64,000 nt of DNA, taken from contig ONAJ01000018.1 of the NCBI GenBank assembly GCA_900315775.1, positions 17,561 to 81,560 on the forward strand. The letters are read 5' to 3'. Source of the stretch: an uncultured Prevotella sp. Its GTDB lineage: Bacteria > Bacteroidota > Bacteroidia > Bacteroidales > Bacteroidaceae. Of this stretch, positions 19,506 to 29,673 are shown piece by piece. How positions within the stretch are numbered: the first letter of the stretch is position 1; each line of letters starts with the position of its first letter. The notes beneath the pieces are model-generated. The model had not been told where the DNA came from. It worked only from the letters and a program-made list of their open reading frames with translations, and ran no database searches. The position numbers and the translations under genes are program-made.

Positions 19506-20119
19506 TACTTGTTAATAATTACTGTTGAACCATTACAACCAGCTACTGAGCCCTTAACAATGATAAGGTTGTTCTCTGGTATTACCTTTAACACTCTGAG
19601 GTTTTGCGTGGTTACTCTTTCACCACCCATGTGGCCACCCATGCGCATTCCCTTAAACACCTTTGCAGGGTAAGAACATGCACCGATAGATCCCGGCTTA
19701 CGAGCGCGGTCGTCCTGACCGTGGGTGCTCTGACCGACACCACCAAAACCATGGCGCTTCATAACGCCCTGGAAACCTTTACCTTTAGAAGTACCAACTA
19801 CGTCAACGAACTCTGTACCTTCAAAGATGTCAACTGTAATTGTGTCACCGAGGTTGTGCTCCTCGTCAAACTTGAACTCGGCCAAGTGGTACTTTGGTGT
19901 TGTACCGGCTTTCTTGAATACTCCCATCATTGGTTTTGTGGTGTTCTTTTCTTTCTTCTCACCAAAAGCCAACTGCAGGGCTGCGTAACCGTCTTTCTCG
20001 ACAGTCTTCACCTGAGTAACAACACAAGGACCAGCTTCGATAACAGTGCACGGAACATTCTTACCGTCGGCACTGAAAACGGATGTCATTCCGATTTTCT
20101 TTCCTAATAATCCTGGCAT
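19505..20119 (-). CDS. rplC: 50S ribosomal protein L3
   Basis: 204 aa, first gene of the operon in this genome. It starts [20 protein letters not shown] and has the conserved [16 protein letters not shown]. rpsJ, which normally precedes rplC, is not in the upstream 380 bp; instead there is a promoter and a non-coding leader. Confidence 0.98.
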   Translation of the reverse strand: MPGLLGKKIGMTSVFSADGKNVPCTVIEAGPCVVTQVKTVEKDGYAALQLAFGEKKEKNTTKPMMGVFKKAGTTPKYHLAEFKFDEEHNLGDTITVDIFEGTEFVDVVGTSKGKGFQGVMKRHGFGGVGQSTHGQDDRARKPGSIGACSYPAKVFKGMRMGGHMGGERVTTQNLRVLKVIPENNLIIVKGSVAGCNGSTVIINK

Positions 20120-20499
20120 TTCAGTTTAAAATTTTAATAAATTATGTATGTTATATTTGTTTCTTTTCAAGTGTCACTGCACAAACTATGCTCACAAAAC
20201 ACACTCAAAAAGAAACACACTTTTACTTCCTGCTTGAAGTGTAAGTCGCTCTTTATCAGCGTATTGTTAGCGTTTTAGCCAGCGCAATACTCACTTTTAG
20301 CGGGGCAAAGGTACGAACTTTTTTCCGTTCCACCAAACTTTTTTCATTATTTTTTCATCTTCTTTCTCCTCTCACTTCCTTGATTCTCAGTGTAAAAAGT
20401 AACACTTCAAAATAAGAAACAATTATTTATTGTTAATTTGTAGCTTGTTATTAATTATTTTTTTACCTTTGCACGTGATTTTACATTTTTGCTATCAAA
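20120..20499. promoter_or_regulatory. Divergent intergenic region: ribosomal-operon promoter and leader, glsA promoter
   Basis: No gene is seen here. On the minus strand TTTG (complement of 20334-20337), a 20-bp gap and TACCTTTG (complement of 20306-20313) form a near-ideal promoter, leaving an untranslated leader of about 180 nt before rplC. The leader contains a small hairpin, ACTTC-AAGCAG-GAAGT on the minus strand near 20230, and could carry ribosomal-protein autoregulation (inference). On the plus strand TACCTTTG (20464-20471) with TTTG at 20437 serves glsA. Confidence 0.75.
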
Positions 20500-21315
20500 A
20501 TGATTGAGAAGACAGTCGATTTAGACAAAATACTTAAGGATAAACTCGGCGACAAGACGAAGTTTGTACCTTCTGCTCTCGTGGGTTGGTTGAAGAAGAT
20601 TATCCACGAGGACGAAGTGAACAGATTTCTTTGGGAGTCCAAGGACGTGACAGGAACGCCGTGGCTCGAGGCCTGTGTAAAATATCTGGAAATGGACCTC
20701 GAGATAAAGGGTATGGAGAACCTTCCCAGCAAGGACGACGGACGTCTATATACCATAGTGTCCAACCATCCTCTTGGCGGTGTTGACGGAGTAGCTTTAG
20801 GAGCCATCATCGGGCGCCACTATGACAGTCGTTTCCGCTATCTTGTCAACGACCTCCTTATGAACCTGCCCGGACTTGCACCGCTGTGTATCCCCATCAA
20901 CAAGACAGGAAAGCAGGGACGCGACTTCCCCGCAATGGTAGAGGCTGGCTTCCAAAGCAACAATCACATGTTGATGTTCCCTGCCGGAATATGTTCCAGG
21001 AAGCGCAACGGTGTTATTCGCGACATCCCTTGGAAGAAGACGTTCATAACAAAAAGCATACAATACCAGCGTGACGTAGTGCCCATCCACTTCGAGGGCA
21101 AGAACTCAAAGTTCTTCTACCGCCTGGCAAACTTCAGCGACCGTTTTCTGCCGTTCAACTTAGCAATGTTGTTCCTGGTTGACGAGATGTATAAGAACGT
21201 TGGCAAGTCGTTTACCATAACGATAGGCAAGCCCATTCCCTGGCAGACCTTCGACAAATCGAAGAACCACAACCAGTGGGCGCAGTGGGTACAGGACAGA
21301 GTTTACGAATTATGA
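20500..21315 (+). CDS. glsA: PlsC-like O-acyltransferase, probable glycine-lipid O-acyltransferase
   Basis: 271 aa. The acyltransferase HxxxxD box is SNHPLGGVDG (about residues 85-95), followed by the second block LLMFPAG-type (MLMFPAGICSRKRNG). It stands directly before a GNAT-like N-acyltransferase, an order matching the glsA/glsB genes reported in Bacteroides thetaiotaomicron. There GlsB N-acylates glycine with a hydroxy fatty acid and GlsA adds the second acyl chain to make glycine lipids. The assignment rests on family resemblance and the gene pair; a general lysophospholipid acyltransferase is the alternative. Confidence 0.8.
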   Translation: MIEKTVDLDKILKDKLGDKTKFVPSALVGWLKKIIHEDEVNRFLWESKDVTGTPWLEACVKYLEMDLEIKGMENLPSKDDGRLYTIVSNHPLGGVDGVALGAIIGRHYDSRFRYLVNDLLMNLPGLAPLCIPINKTGKQGRDFPAMVEAGFQSNNHMLMFPAGICSRKRNGVIRDIPWKKTFITKSIQYQRDVVPIHFEGKNSKFFYRLANFSDRFLPFNLAMLFLVDEMYKNVGKSFTITIGKPIPWQTFDKSKNHNQWAQWVQDRVYEL

Positions 21316-21336
21316 CGATATATAATTAGAGGATAC

Positions 21337-22329
21337 ATGGAAAAGCCAATTATCGCACCCATCGAGAGGGAGTTGCTACTAAAAGAACTGACACCCGACA
21401 AGCAGCTCCGAATGACTAACAAAAGTCACAACGAGATTTACATCATCACCGCCCACGACTCTCCCAACGTAATGAGAGAGATAGGCAGACTGCGCGAAGA
21501 AGCCTTCCGCGAGGCTGGTGGCGGCACGGGACTGGACTGCGACATCGACGAGTTCGACACCTGTGAGAACTGTTACAAGCAGCTCATTGTGTGGAACCCC
21601 GAGACGCACGAGATTATCGGTGGCTACCGTTATCTTATGGGTTCCGACTGGCAGATGGACGATAACGGACAACCCATCCTCGCCACAAGCCACATGTTCA
21701 AATTCTCTGAGAAGTTCCTGCGTGAATATATGCCTTACACCGTAGAGTTGGGACGTTCCTTCGTCTCTTTGGAGTACCAGAACATCAAAAAGAACAGCAA
21801 GAGCATCTTCGCTCTCGACAACCTCTGGGACGGTCTGGGTGCCCTCTACGTCATAAAGCCCGAACTGAAATACTTCTTTGGCAAGGTAACCATGTATCCC
21901 TCATATATCCGCAAGGGTCGCGACATGATTCTTTATTTCCTCAAGAAACACTTCAACGACAAGGAAGGACTTATCACTCCTATGAAACCATTGGAGTTAG
22001 AGACTCCCGAAGAGGAACTGAAGAAGATATTCAAGTACGACAACTTCCGCGACAACTACAAGGTGCTCAATCAGGAAATCCGCAAGATGGGCTACAACAT
22101 TCCGCCGCTTGTCAATGCCTACATGAACCTGTCACCCACGATGAAACTCTTCGGCACAGCAATAAACTACGGTTTTGGCGACGTCGAGGAGACAGGTATC
22201 CTTATCGCTATGGACGAGATCCTCGAGGAGAAACGCGTGCGCCACATCGACAGTTACATCAAGGAGCACCCCGAGCATCTTAAGATTACCAGCGGGGCAA
22301 ACAAGATTTTCTATAAGAGTAAGGAGTAA
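21337..22329 (+). CDS. glsB: GNAT-fold N-acyltransferase (OlsB/hemolysin-like), probable glycine N-acyltransferase
   Basis: 330 aa. It carries the OlsB/hemolysin-type acyltransferase core: IGRLREEAFREAGGGTG, then IIGGYRYLMG and ELGRSFVSLEYQ, and a C-terminal extension. With glsA 21 bp upstream it should make N-(3-acyloxyacyl)glycine (glycine lipid), a membrane lipid of Bacteroidetes linked to stress and bile tolerance. It is convergent with dgt and only 3 bp separate the stop codons. Confidence 0.8.
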   Translation: MEKPIIAPIERELLLKELTPDKQLRMTNKSHNEIYIITAHDSPNVMREIGRLREEAFREAGGGTGLDCDIDEFDTCENCYKQLIVWNPETHEIIGGYRYLMGSDWQMDDNGQPILATSHMFKFSEKFLREYMPYTVELGRSFVSLEYQNIKKNSKSIFALDNLWDGLGALYVIKPELKYFFGKVTMYPSYIRKGRDMILYFLKKHFNDKEGLITPMKPLELETPEEELKKIFKYDNFRDNYKVLNQEIRKMGYNIPPLVNAYMNLSPTMKLFGTAINYGFGDVEETGILIAMDEILEEKRVRHIDSYIKEHPEHLKITSGANKIFYKSKE

Positions 22330-22332
22330 TCC

Positions 22333-23670
22333 CTACACCACAGGCAGACTTATTCCGTTAATCTTCTGGAACACGTCGAGAGCATATACGTCGGTCATTC
22401 CGCTGACGTAGTCTATCACTGACATGATACGTGTCTCCAAGTTCTCACTGCGTATGTCGTACTGACTGCTCACCCTGTCAAGCAACTGCTTTGAGTAGAA
22501 GCGGTCGGGATGCATCACAGCATCCATCATCGACTCCATAAGAGTAGCAAGAATCTTATAACCGCTCAACTCCACGTCGAGCACGGGCTTACTCTTGTAA
22601 ATCTTCTGTATCGACATCTTCGTACAACGCTTATAAGCCTCTCTCTGCAGAGGTGCTATATTATCTATGAGACTGCCTTCAAAGGTCCCGTCAAGTATCT
22701 CTTGCTCATGTTCCATAAAGGCATCAACACAGCAGTTCTCGAGTTTTCCAATCACACAGGCTCTCATATACACCACCTTCTCGCTAACATCGGTAATACC
22801 CTCGTCGTGTATCCTCTTGCGTATATTCTCCTTCATATCGTCATCGAAGAATCCCAAGAGCATACTCTCCGTCTCCTCAAACGACAGTATCATCAGCTTA
22901 TGAGCATCCTCAATGTCCATTATCTCGTAACAGATATCGTCGGCAGCCTCAACGAGATATACCAGCGGATGACGAACGTAGCTCAGCGGCTCTCCGGGTT
23001 TCGACTTACATGTTATGCCCATTTCGTCGGCTATTCTCTGGTATATCTCCTTCTCTGAGTCAAAGAATCCGAACTTTCCTTTCTTTCCGGCGCACGACGA
23101 TGCAAAGGGGTACTTCACTATGCTGGCAAGGGTGGAATAGGTCATTGCGAAACCGCCTTCTCTTCGTCCGAGGAAACGATGACTGAGAATCCTGAAGGCA
23201 TTGGCATTTCCCTCGAAGTGTGTGATGTCATCCCAGAAAGCCTTGCTCACCTCGTCTTTAAGGAACAGTCCACCGCCCTCACTGAAGAACGACTGTATAG
23301 CCTTCTCTCCGCTATGTCCGAAAGGCGGGTTACCCATATCGTGAGCCAGACATGCCGCACTCACTATCGTTCCCATCTGTGGTATCAGCGTCTCAGCGTA
23401 CGCCGGTGTTGCCTGTACCAGTCGGTGTGCCACATCATTACCCAGTGACATTCCCACACTCGCCACCTCAAGGGAGTGCGTCAGTCGGTTATGCACAAAC
23501 ACGCTGCCCGGCAACGGGAACACCTGTGTCTTGTTCTGCATACGTCGGAACGGAGCCGAAAAGATTAGTCTGTCGTAGTCACGCTTGAACTCCGAACGTT
23601 CATCATGACGCTCTACATGTCTGTTTTCCTGTCCTAAGCGCTTATAAGTAATGAGTTTCTCCCAGTCCAT
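22333..23670 (-). CDS. dgt: Deoxyguanosinetriphosphate triphosphohydrolase-like HD protein
   Basis: 445 aa from the ATG at 23670 ([19 protein letters not shown]); an upstream in-frame ATG at 23697 is in the promoter. It hydrolyses dGTP (and often other dNTPs) to the nucleoside and triphosphate. HD-domain metal ligands are seen in [11 protein letters not shown] and [16 protein letters not shown], and a further Asp in [17 protein letters not shown]. It is divergent from dut, another dNTP-pool enzyme. Confidence 0.92.
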   Translation of the reverse strand: MDWEKLITYKRLGQENRHVERHDERSEFKRDYDRLIFSAPFRRMQNKTQVFPLPGSVFVHNRLTHSLEVASVGMSLGNDVAHRLVQATPAYAETLIPQMGTIVSAACLAHDMGNPPFGHSGEKAIQSFFSEGGGLFLKDEVSKAFWDDITHFEGNANAFRILSHRFLGRREGGFAMTYSTLASIVKYPFASSCAGKKGKFGFFDSEKEIYQRIADEMGITCKSKPGEPLSYVRHPLVYLVEAADDICYEIMDIEDAHKLMILSFEETESMLLGFFDDDMKENIRKRIHDEGITDVSEKVVYMRACVIGKLENCCVDAFMEHEQEILDGTFEGSLIDNIAPLQREAYKRCTKMSIQKIYKSKPVLDVELSGYKILATLMESMMDAVMHPDRFYSKQLLDRVSSQYDIRSENLETRIMSVIDYVSGMTDVYALDVFQKINGISLPVV

Positions 23671-23686
23671 AATCTTAAAATTTTTG

Positions 23687-23735
23687 CAAAAGTACACAAA
23701 TTATTTGAATGTTGGAAATAATTTATGTACCTTTG
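23687..23735. promoter_or_regulatory. Divergent promoters of dgt and dut
   Basis: Plus strand: TTTG (23704-23707), 20 bp, TACCTTTG (23728-23735), an ideal Bacteroidetes promoter 18 bp before the dut ATG. Minus strand: TACTTTTG (complement of 23687-23694), 17 bp before the dgt ATG. The two promoters partly overlap. Confidence 0.75.
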
Positions 23736-23752
23736 CACATTATTTTATATAT

Positions 23753-24187
23753 ATGGTTAAGGTAAAGATTATAAACAAGGGACATCAGCAACTACCAGCA
23801 TACGCCACACCACAGAGTGCCGGCATGGATTTGCGTGCCAACATCGACGCAGCTATAACGCTCAAGCCTATGGAACGCAAACTGATTCCCACAGGACTTT
23901 TTATGGCTCTCCCTGAGGGCTACGAGGCTCAGGTGCGTCCACGTAGCGGACTGGCACTGAAACATGGCATCACCGTTCTTAACTCGCCAGGCACCATCGA
24001 TGCCGACTACAGAGGCGAGGTTGGTGTGATACTCATAAACCTCTCACAGGAGGACTTCATCATCAACGACGGCGAACGCATAGCACAAATGGTTATAGCA
24101 CGTCACGAGACTGCCGATTTCGAACAGGTGGAGGTCCTCGACGATACGGAACGTGGCGAAGGTGGTTATGGACATACGGGTATTTAA
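23753..24187 (+). CDS. dut: dUTP pyrophosphatase
   Basis: 144 aa trimeric dUTPase that makes dUMP and keeps uracil out of DNA. All five motifs are visible: [44 protein letters not shown] and [11 protein letters not shown] chose the ATG at 23753 ([10 protein letters not shown]) because it follows the promoter; upstream in-frame codons lie in the promoter itself. The end overlaps the next gene. Confidence 0.96.
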   Translation: MVKVKIINKGHQQLPAYATPQSAGMDLRANIDAAITLKPMERKLIPTGLFMALPEGYEAQVRPRSGLALKHGITVLNSPGTIDADYRGEVGVILINLSQEDFIINDGERIAQMVIARHETADFEQVEVLDDTERGEGGYGHTGI

Positions 24188-25916
24188 ACATATTGCATTT
24201 ATCGTTTCCTGCGCGCTCTTTGTCGCATGCGGAAAGACTGCGTTGAAGGAGCAGAAGAGTATTCCTTCTGTGGACTATAACACTGCACAGAAGGTTAAGT
24301 ACTTCTATGCTGAGTCGGTTACGCAACTGCAGAAGGGCAACTACGACGCTGCCTTCGACCTTCTCAAGCACTGCATAGAACTTAACCCTTATGCTGCGGA
24401 GGCTTATTACGGACTTACTCCACTTTATGCCGAGATGGGAATGGACACCCTGGCTCTCGAAAACATGGAGAAGGCAGTAAGTCTGCGACCGGACAACGTC
24501 ACCTATCAGGAGCGACTGGCGCAGACCTATTTAGGTACTAAGCAGTGGGACAAAGCCATTAACACCTACGAACGCATAATGTCCTATTCGCCGACAAGAA
24601 CTGACGTGCTGGGAATTCTCATACAACTCTACGGACAGGACAAGGACTACGACAACATTATACGCTGCCTTGACAGGGTGGAGAATATCGAAGGAGCATC
24701 CGAGCAGACAGCACTCTCAAAGATGCACATATACTCGTTGAAGGGAGAGAAAGACAAGGAGCTACAGGTACTGGAGGATCTTGTCAAGAAACATCCTAAC
24801 GACATGAACTATCGCGTCATGAAGGGCAACTGGCTCATCCAGAACGGCATGCACGCGGAGGCTTTCGAGGAGTACCAGTTTGCGCTGCGTCAAGACCCTA
24901 AGCACGTTGCAGCCAGACTGTCGCTACTCGATTACTATCGTACCCTCGACAAGGACTCGTTGGCTAACGCCCTGCAGGAGGATATCCTTGAGAGTCCCGA
25001 GATACCTACCAACGACAAGGTGATGCTCGTAAGAAAGGTTGTTGCGGAGAACGAGCAGAACGGTGCCGACAGCACCCAGGTACTCGACCTTTTCAACCGT
25101 GTGCTCAGCAAGCCACAGCACTCTGCCGACATGACGGCAATGTATGCTGCCTACCTGCAGATGAAGAACTTCCCGCAGGACAGCATCAACACCGTATATT
25201 ACCAGGCTCTGAAGATTGAGCCCGACAATGCCTCTGTGCGCCTTGCCCTTATACAGTCGCTATGGAAAGAACAGAACTTCGACGAGATAATCCGTCTGTC
25301 GAAGGAGGCAACGCAGTATAACCCCGACGAGATGGCGTTCTACTATTTCCTTGGCGTGTGCTACTTCCAGAAGGGCAATAACGATGCGTCTCTCGATGCC
25401 CTGCGTCGCGGAGTAAGTCAGATAAACTCCAAGAGCAACAAGGAATTCGTCAGCGACTTCTACGCCATCATGGGCGACATCCTCCACGAGAAGGGGAAAT
25501 CCACCGAGGCATATGCCGCCTACGACAGCTGTCTGCAGTGGAAGCCCGACAACATCTCGTGTCTTAACAACTACGCCTACTTCCTCAGCGAGGAGGACAA
25601 AGACCTCGACAAGGCGGAGCGAATGAGCAAGAAGACTATCGACGAGGAGCCCGAGAACCCTACATATCTTGACACCTACGCCTGGATTCTCTTCAAACAG
25701 CAGCGTTATGAGGAGGCACAGAAGTACATCGACAAGGTCTTGGAACTGAGTCCGTCACCCGATGCCACCCTACTGGAGCATGCTGGCGACATTTACTCAA
25801 AGACGAGCAACACCAAGGAGGCAGTAGTCTTCTGGAAGAAAGCCCTTGAGGGAAAGAGCAAGAATGCCAAACTCATCAGAAAGAAGATTAAGCAAAGGAA
25901 GTATCTCATAAAATGA
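24168..25916 (+). CDS. TPR-repeat lipoprotein
   Basis: About 582 aa from the ATG at 24168 ([23 protein letters not shown]), which gives a lipoprotein signal with lipobox LFVAC; an ATG at 24153 would extend it by five residues. At least eight to ten tetratricopeptide repeats fill the protein (for example [20 protein letters not shown] and [18 protein letters not shown]). It is likely a periplasmic or outer-membrane scaffold. It overlaps dut by 20 nt and the next gene by 4 nt (ATGA), so dut, this gene, the DUF4292 gene and envC form one operon. Confidence 0.85.
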   Translation: MDIRVFKHIAFIVSCALFVACGKTALKEQKSIPSVDYNTAQKVKYFYAESVTQLQKGNYDAAFDLLKHCIELNPYAAEAYYGLTPLYAEMGMDTLALENMEKAVSLRPDNVTYQERLAQTYLGTKQWDKAINTYERIMSYSPTRTDVLGILIQLYGQDKDYDNIIRCLDRVENIEGASEQTALSKMHIYSLKGEKDKELQVLEDLVKKHPNDMNYRVMKGNWLIQNGMHAEAFEEYQFALRQDPKHVAARLSLLDYYRTLDKDSLANALQEDILESPEIPTNDKVMLVRKVVAENEQNGADSTQVLDLFNRVLSKPQHSADMTAMYAAYLQMKNFPQDSINTVYYQALKIEPDNASVRLALIQSLWKEQNFDEIIRLSKEATQYNPDEMAFYYFLGVCYFQKGNNDASLDALRRGVSQINSKSNKEFVSDFYAIMGDILHEKGKSTEAYAAYDSCLQWKPDNISCLNNYAYFLSEEDKDLDKAERMSKKTIDEEPENPTYLDTYAWILFKQQRYEEAQKYIDKVLELSPSPDATLLEHAGDIYSKTSNTKEAVVFWKKALEGKSKNAKLIRKKIKQRKYLIK

Positions 25917-26791
25917 AAATAGTAAGAATAGTAACCATCATATTCTGCTGCACACTGTTTGCTGCCTGTGCAACACAGAAGCAGACCGTCGGCAGCGCCA
26001 CATCGTCACAGACCGCCGACGTACGGTCTGTTGAGAAGAAAAAGAAGGAGTTCATACGAAAGGTCTATGACAACGCCACCTTTAGCAGGAACATCGTCTC
26101 GAAGATAGACTTCTCGTTGAGTGCAGGCTCACAGAACATCTCTGTCGGCGGTTCTCTCCACATGCGCAAGGACGACGTGATAAGGATTCAGCTCTTCGTG
26201 CCCATCATAGGCATCGAGGCAGGACGTCTGGAGTTCACCAAGGACTACGTGATGATAGTTGACCGCATCCACTCGGAGTACATCAAGGCAGACTACAACC
26301 AGGTGGACTTCCTGAGGAACAATGGACTTAACTTCTACTCTCTGCAGGCGCTCTTCTGGAACGAGCTGTTCATCCCGGGCAAGGACAAGGTTACCGACGG
26401 CACACTGAAGGTCTTTGATGTTGACCTGCAGGAGTCGGCACCGATGTCGGCAGTATCGCTGCATCAGGGTTATCTCGACTACATGTGGAGAGCCGACAAC
26501 GACAAGGCTTTCATCCACGAGACTAACGTGCAGTACAGTCATCCGAAGGACGGCACAACGTCTGTGCAGTGTCTCTACGACAACTTCAAAGCCCTCGGCA
26601 GCAAGAACTTCCCTACAAGCATAGCGCTTAGTCTTAGCACTAACGCCACAAAACAGGCGCGAAAGATGCAGATAAAGATGAAGCTTAACTCCCTCGACAC
26701 CAGCGACGATTGGGATCCGCGCACTACCGTATCAAAGAAATACAAGGAGGTTAGCGTTGACGACGTACTAAAGAAAATCATGAGTCTGTAA
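25913..26791 (+). CDS. DUF4292 lipoprotein
   Basis: 292 aa. Lipobox TLFAAC at about residue 19, then a LolA/LolB-like antiparallel beta fold: FSLSAGSQNISVGGSLHMRK, DVIRIQLFVPIIGIEAGRLE, DYVMIVDRIHSEYIKADYNQ. DUF4292 proteins are found in Bacteroidetes next to TPR lipoproteins and EnvC. A role in outer-membrane lipoprotein handling is plausible but unproven. The start codon overlaps the TPR gene stop (ATGA). Confidence 0.82.
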   Translation: MKIVRIVTIIFCCTLFAACATQKQTVGSATSSQTADVRSVEKKKKEFIRKVYDNATFSRNIVSKIDFSLSAGSQNISVGGSLHMRKDDVIRIQLFVPIIGIEAGRLEFTKDYVMIVDRIHSEYIKADYNQVDFLRNNGLNFYSLQALFWNELFIPGKDKVTDGTLKVFDVDLQESAPMSAVSLHQGYLDYMWRADNDKAFIHETNVQYSHPKDGTTSVQCLYDNFKALGSKNFPTSIALSLSTNATKQARKMQIKMKLNSLDTSDDWDPRTTVSKKYKEVSVDDVLKKIMSL

Positions 26792-26792
26792 A

Positions 26793-28394
26793 ATGAAGAA
26801 ACTTATCACCATAATACTCGCCGCTGCCCTTTTCCTCCCCTTGGGAGCACAGACAAGGAAGTCCTCGTCAGCGAAGAAGGCAACGACACATAAGACTACC
26901 ACCCAGAAGAAGAAAGGTGGCAAGACTGCTACTGCCGGTAAGAAATCTTCCACCAAGAAGAGCAAGGAGCCTACATACACCAACGCTTCTATAAAGGGTT
27001 TGCAGAACGAGCGCCAACAGATACAGAAGAAGATTAAGGAACAGGAGCAACTCCTCAGGGCAAACAAAGCCGACGTGAAGAAGCGCCTGAGCAACCTCGT
27101 TGCTCTTAACTCCGAAATAGACCAGAGAAAGAGAACCATTGAAACCATTCAGAAGGACATCGTGGCTCTCGACGGCAACATAGAACTGCTCACCACACAG
27201 CTTGCCACCCTGGAGCAGCAGCTTCAGGCACATAAGCAGAACTACGTCAAGTCTCTGCGCTATATGGCACGTACCAGAAGCATCGAGGAACAGCTCATGT
27301 TCATCTTCTCTGCCAAGAACCTCACCCAGATGTATCGTCGTCTGCGTTTCGTTCGCGACTATGCCGCTTATCAGCGCACACAGGGCGAGATGGTAAAGGC
27401 TAAGCAGGCGCAGATTACTGCCAAGCACAAGGAGCTTGAGAAGGTTAAGGGCGACAAGAGCAACATGCTCTACAAGGGCAAGAAAGAGCAGGAGGCACTA
27501 CAGGGACAACAGGCTGAACAGCAGAAGATGGTTTCGTCTCTGAAGAAGCAGCAAAAGACAATACAGGGAATCATCGACGACCAAAAGAAGAAAGATGCTG
27601 CCCTGAACGCACAGATTGACCGTTTGGTAGCCGAAGAGGTGGCAAAGGCAAAGGCTCGTGCCGAAGCGGAGGCAAAGCGCAAGGCGGAGGCTGAGCGTAA
27701 GCGTAAGGCGGAGGAGCTGGCACGCAAGAAGGCGGAGGCAGAACGCATAGAACGCGAGAATGCCCGTCGTGTTGCTGAGGCACGTGAGCGCGAAGAACGT
27801 GCAAGGGCTCGTGCCGAGGAAGCTTCGGCAAGAGACAAGGAACGTGCCGAGATGGAGGCACGTCGTGCTTCCGCAGAACGTGAGGCTGCCGAGAGGAAGG
27901 CTAAGGTGGAGAACGAACGTAGCAACCGCGAGGTGGAACGTGCCAGGGAGGCTTCTCACGAGGCGCTGACATTCAGCAGCGAGGACCGTGCGCTGAGCAG
28001 CAACTTCGAGAGCAACCGCGGACGTCTGCCGATGCCTATCACTGGTGGCTATCGCATCGTGAGCCACTTCGGACAGTATAACGTGGATGGTCTTAAAAAC
28101 GTCACCCTCGACAATAAAGGTATCAACATTCTCGGCAGCCCTGGCGCCCAGGCCCGTTCTATCTTCAACGGCGAGGTGAGTGCCGTCTTCAGTTTCGGAG
28201 GCCAGATGATTGTCATGGTGCGTCACGGAAAGTACATCTCCGTATATTGCAACCTCCGTTCGGTAAGCGTCAGCAGGGGTCAGAAGGTCAGCACACGTCA
28301 GGTTCTCGGAACCGTTGGCTCGGAGAACATCCTTCAGTTCCAGTTGCGCAAGGAGACGGCAAAGCTTAATCCCGAGTCGTGGTTAGGACGCTAA
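26793..28394 (+). CDS. envC: EnvC-like murein hydrolase activator (M23/LytM domain)
   Basis: 533 aa: signal peptide (1-20), a Lys-rich linker, a long coiled coil (about residues 65-265) and a charged Ala/Glu/Arg/Lys repeat segment (residues 280-390). A C-terminal LytM domain follows (SHFGQYNVDG, IVMVRHGKYISVYCNLRS). The last catalytic histidine motif is replaced (ILQFQLRKE), as in E. coli EnvC, so it probably activates amidases at the septum rather than cutting peptidoglycan itself. Last gene of the dut operon; its 3' end overlaps the convergent M20 gene by 12 bp. Confidence 0.88.
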   Translation: MKKLITIILAAALFLPLGAQTRKSSSAKKATTHKTTTQKKKGGKTATAGKKSSTKKSKEPTYTNASIKGLQNERQQIQKKIKEQEQLLRANKADVKKRLSNLVALNSEIDQRKRTIETIQKDIVALDGNIELLTTQLATLEQQLQAHKQNYVKSLRYMARTRSIEEQLMFIFSAKNLTQMYRRLRFVRDYAAYQRTQGEMVKAKQAQITAKHKELEKVKGDKSNMLYKGKKEQEALQGQQAEQQKMVSSLKKQQKTIQGIIDDQKKKDAALNAQIDRLVAEEVAKAKARAEAEAKRKAEAERKRKAEELARKKAEAERIERENARRVAEAREREERARARAEEASARDKERAEMEARRASAEREAAERKAKVENERSNREVERAREASHEALTFSSEDRALSSNFESNRGRLPMPITGGYRIVSHFGQYNVDGLKNVTLDNKGINILGSPGAQARSIFNGEVSAVFSFGGQMIVMVRHGKYISVYCNLRSVSVSRGQKVSTRQVLGTVGSENILQFQLRKETAKLNPESWLGR

Positions 28395-29441
28395 GTCAAG
28401 ACCGTCTAACAATGATACGTAAGTCTTTATGGCATTCTCTATTTCGCTCTGCATGATGAACTCATCGGCAGAGTGAGAGCGTGCGCTGTCGCCAGGACCG
28501 AGTTTCAACGACGGGAACGTCATCAGCGCCTGGTCTGACAATGTCGGCGAGCCGTAGGGTTTCATCCCCATTGCCACACATCGTTTCACCAACGGGTGCT
28601 CAAGGTCTATGTGCGACGAGCTGAGCCTTACGGAACGTGCCTTCACCTCACTCTTCAGGTGTTTCTTTATATATTCCAGTACGAACTCGTTACGATAGTA
28701 TTCGTTGGTACGCACATCGACAACCATCTCGCACTTGTCGGGCACCACGTTGTGCTGCGTACCGGCATTAATCATAGTCACCTTCATCTGTGTACAGCCG
28801 AGCAGCGGACTCTCCTTCCTGAACTTATGGGTACACAGCCAGCGCAGGTCGTCAAGAGCCTCTTCGATAGCGTTCACCCCCTCGTTGCGTGCAGCATGAC
28901 CGGAGCGTCCGCGTGCTGTAATGTCGAGCACCATAAGTCCTTTCTCTGCCACGGCGGGTTGCATACTCGTGGGCTCACCAACTATAGCGACGTCAATCTT
29001 TGGCAACTGCGGCAGCACACTTTCTATTCCGTCGGCTCCCGACACCTCCTCCTCGGCAGATGCAAGATATATAATATTGTACGCCTGCGCACGCGAAGAC
29101 AGTATGCGGAACACCTCGTAGAGCGACACAAGTCCTCCGCCGCAGTCGTTGCTGCCCAAGCCGTAGAGACGGTCGCCCTCCTCCACAGCCTCGAAGGGGT
29201 TGCGCGTCCACGACGCTACGGGTTTCACCGTGTCCAAGTGGGCGTTGAGCAGTAGTGTCGGACGGTTCTCGTCGTAGTCGCGACTCACCACCCACACGTT
29301 ATTCCCCGAGCGGTTCACATTAAATCCGTCACTCGCCATCGTCTCCTCCATGAGGTCGGCAACACCCTTCTCTTCCCTGCTCACCGAAGGAATCTCTATG
29401 AGTTTCTTCAACAAAAGAATTGCACGCTGCGTTTCGTTCAT
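28383..29441 (-). CDS. M20 family deacylase (ArgE/DapE type)
   Basis: 352 aa from the ATG at 29441 (MNETQRAILLLKKLIEIPSV). Di-zinc ligands are visible: NAHLDTVKP, GSNDCGGGLVS, SAEEEVSGADG (catalytic Glu), GEPTS and the C-terminal SHSADEF. In Bacteroidetes this family often acts in arginine synthesis on N-acetyl- or N-succinyl-citrulline/ornithine; the substrate cannot be set from sequence alone. A -7 element TATCTTTG (complement of 29469-29476) precedes it. Confidence 0.82.
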   Translation of the reverse strand: MNETQRAILLLKKLIEIPSVSREEKGVADLMEETMASDGFNVNRSGNNVWVVSRDYDENRPTLLLNAHLDTVKPVASWTRNPFEAVEEGDRLYGLGSNDCGGGLVSLYEVFRILSSRAQAYNIIYLASAEEEVSGADGIESVLPQLPKIDVAIVGEPTSMQPAVAEKGLMVLDITARGRSGHAARNEGVNAIEEALDDLRWLCTHKFRKESPLLGCTQMKVTMINAGTQHNVVPDKCEMVVDVRTNEYYRNEFVLEYIKKHLKSEVKARSVRLSSSHIDLEHPLVKRCVAMGMKPYGSPTLSDQALMTFPSLKLGPGDSARSHSADEFIMQSEIENAIKTYVSLLDGLDLAS

Positions 29442-29505
29442 ACCTGTAATGTTTAAATGTTTCGTCTGCAAAGATACTAATTATTTCATAAACTTACTAC
29501 TCTTC

Positions 29506-29536
29506 TTTGTAGTTTAAATTATTCTTCGTACCTTTG
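29506..29536 (+). promoter_or_regulatory. Promoter of the first FISUMP gene
   Basis: TTTG (29506-29509), 19-bp gap, TACCTTTG (29529-29536). The surrounding sequence (tttcgtct.caaagatac.aattattt) is also present upstream of the second paralog near 33184-33210. Confidence 0.75.
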
Positions 29537-29558
29537 TAGCCAGAAATACAATTAATTA

Positions 29559-29640
29559 GGTTAAATGCCAACAACATTATTACCCCCGCACGTTTGTGTC
29601 CCATAATGGGATGCTGACGTGCCGCTTTTTATGTTTAACC
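29559..29640 (+). promoter_or_regulatory. Structured 5' leader with attenuator-like hairpin
   Basis: An outer pair GGTTAAA (29559-29565) and TTTAACC (29634-29640) encloses an inner hairpin: GCACGT/ACGTGC (29588-29593, 29617-29622) stacked on TCCCA/TGGGA with a TAA loop. A run of five T follows (29626-29630). It could act as an attenuator or stabilising leader; I recognise no known riboswitch class. Confidence 0.5.
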
Positions 29641-29673
29641 AATTCGCAAAATAAACATTAAAACTATAATAAT

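Noticed and set aside
27498-28226. 242-aa minus-strand frame opposite envC
   Set aside because: Leu/Ser/Cys-rich shadow caused by the Ala/Glu/Lys/Arg-rich envC codons; no independent signal.
29559-29640. Known riboswitch class in the FISUMP leader
   Set aside because: The stems do not match any class I recognise; kept only as an unnamed structured leader.
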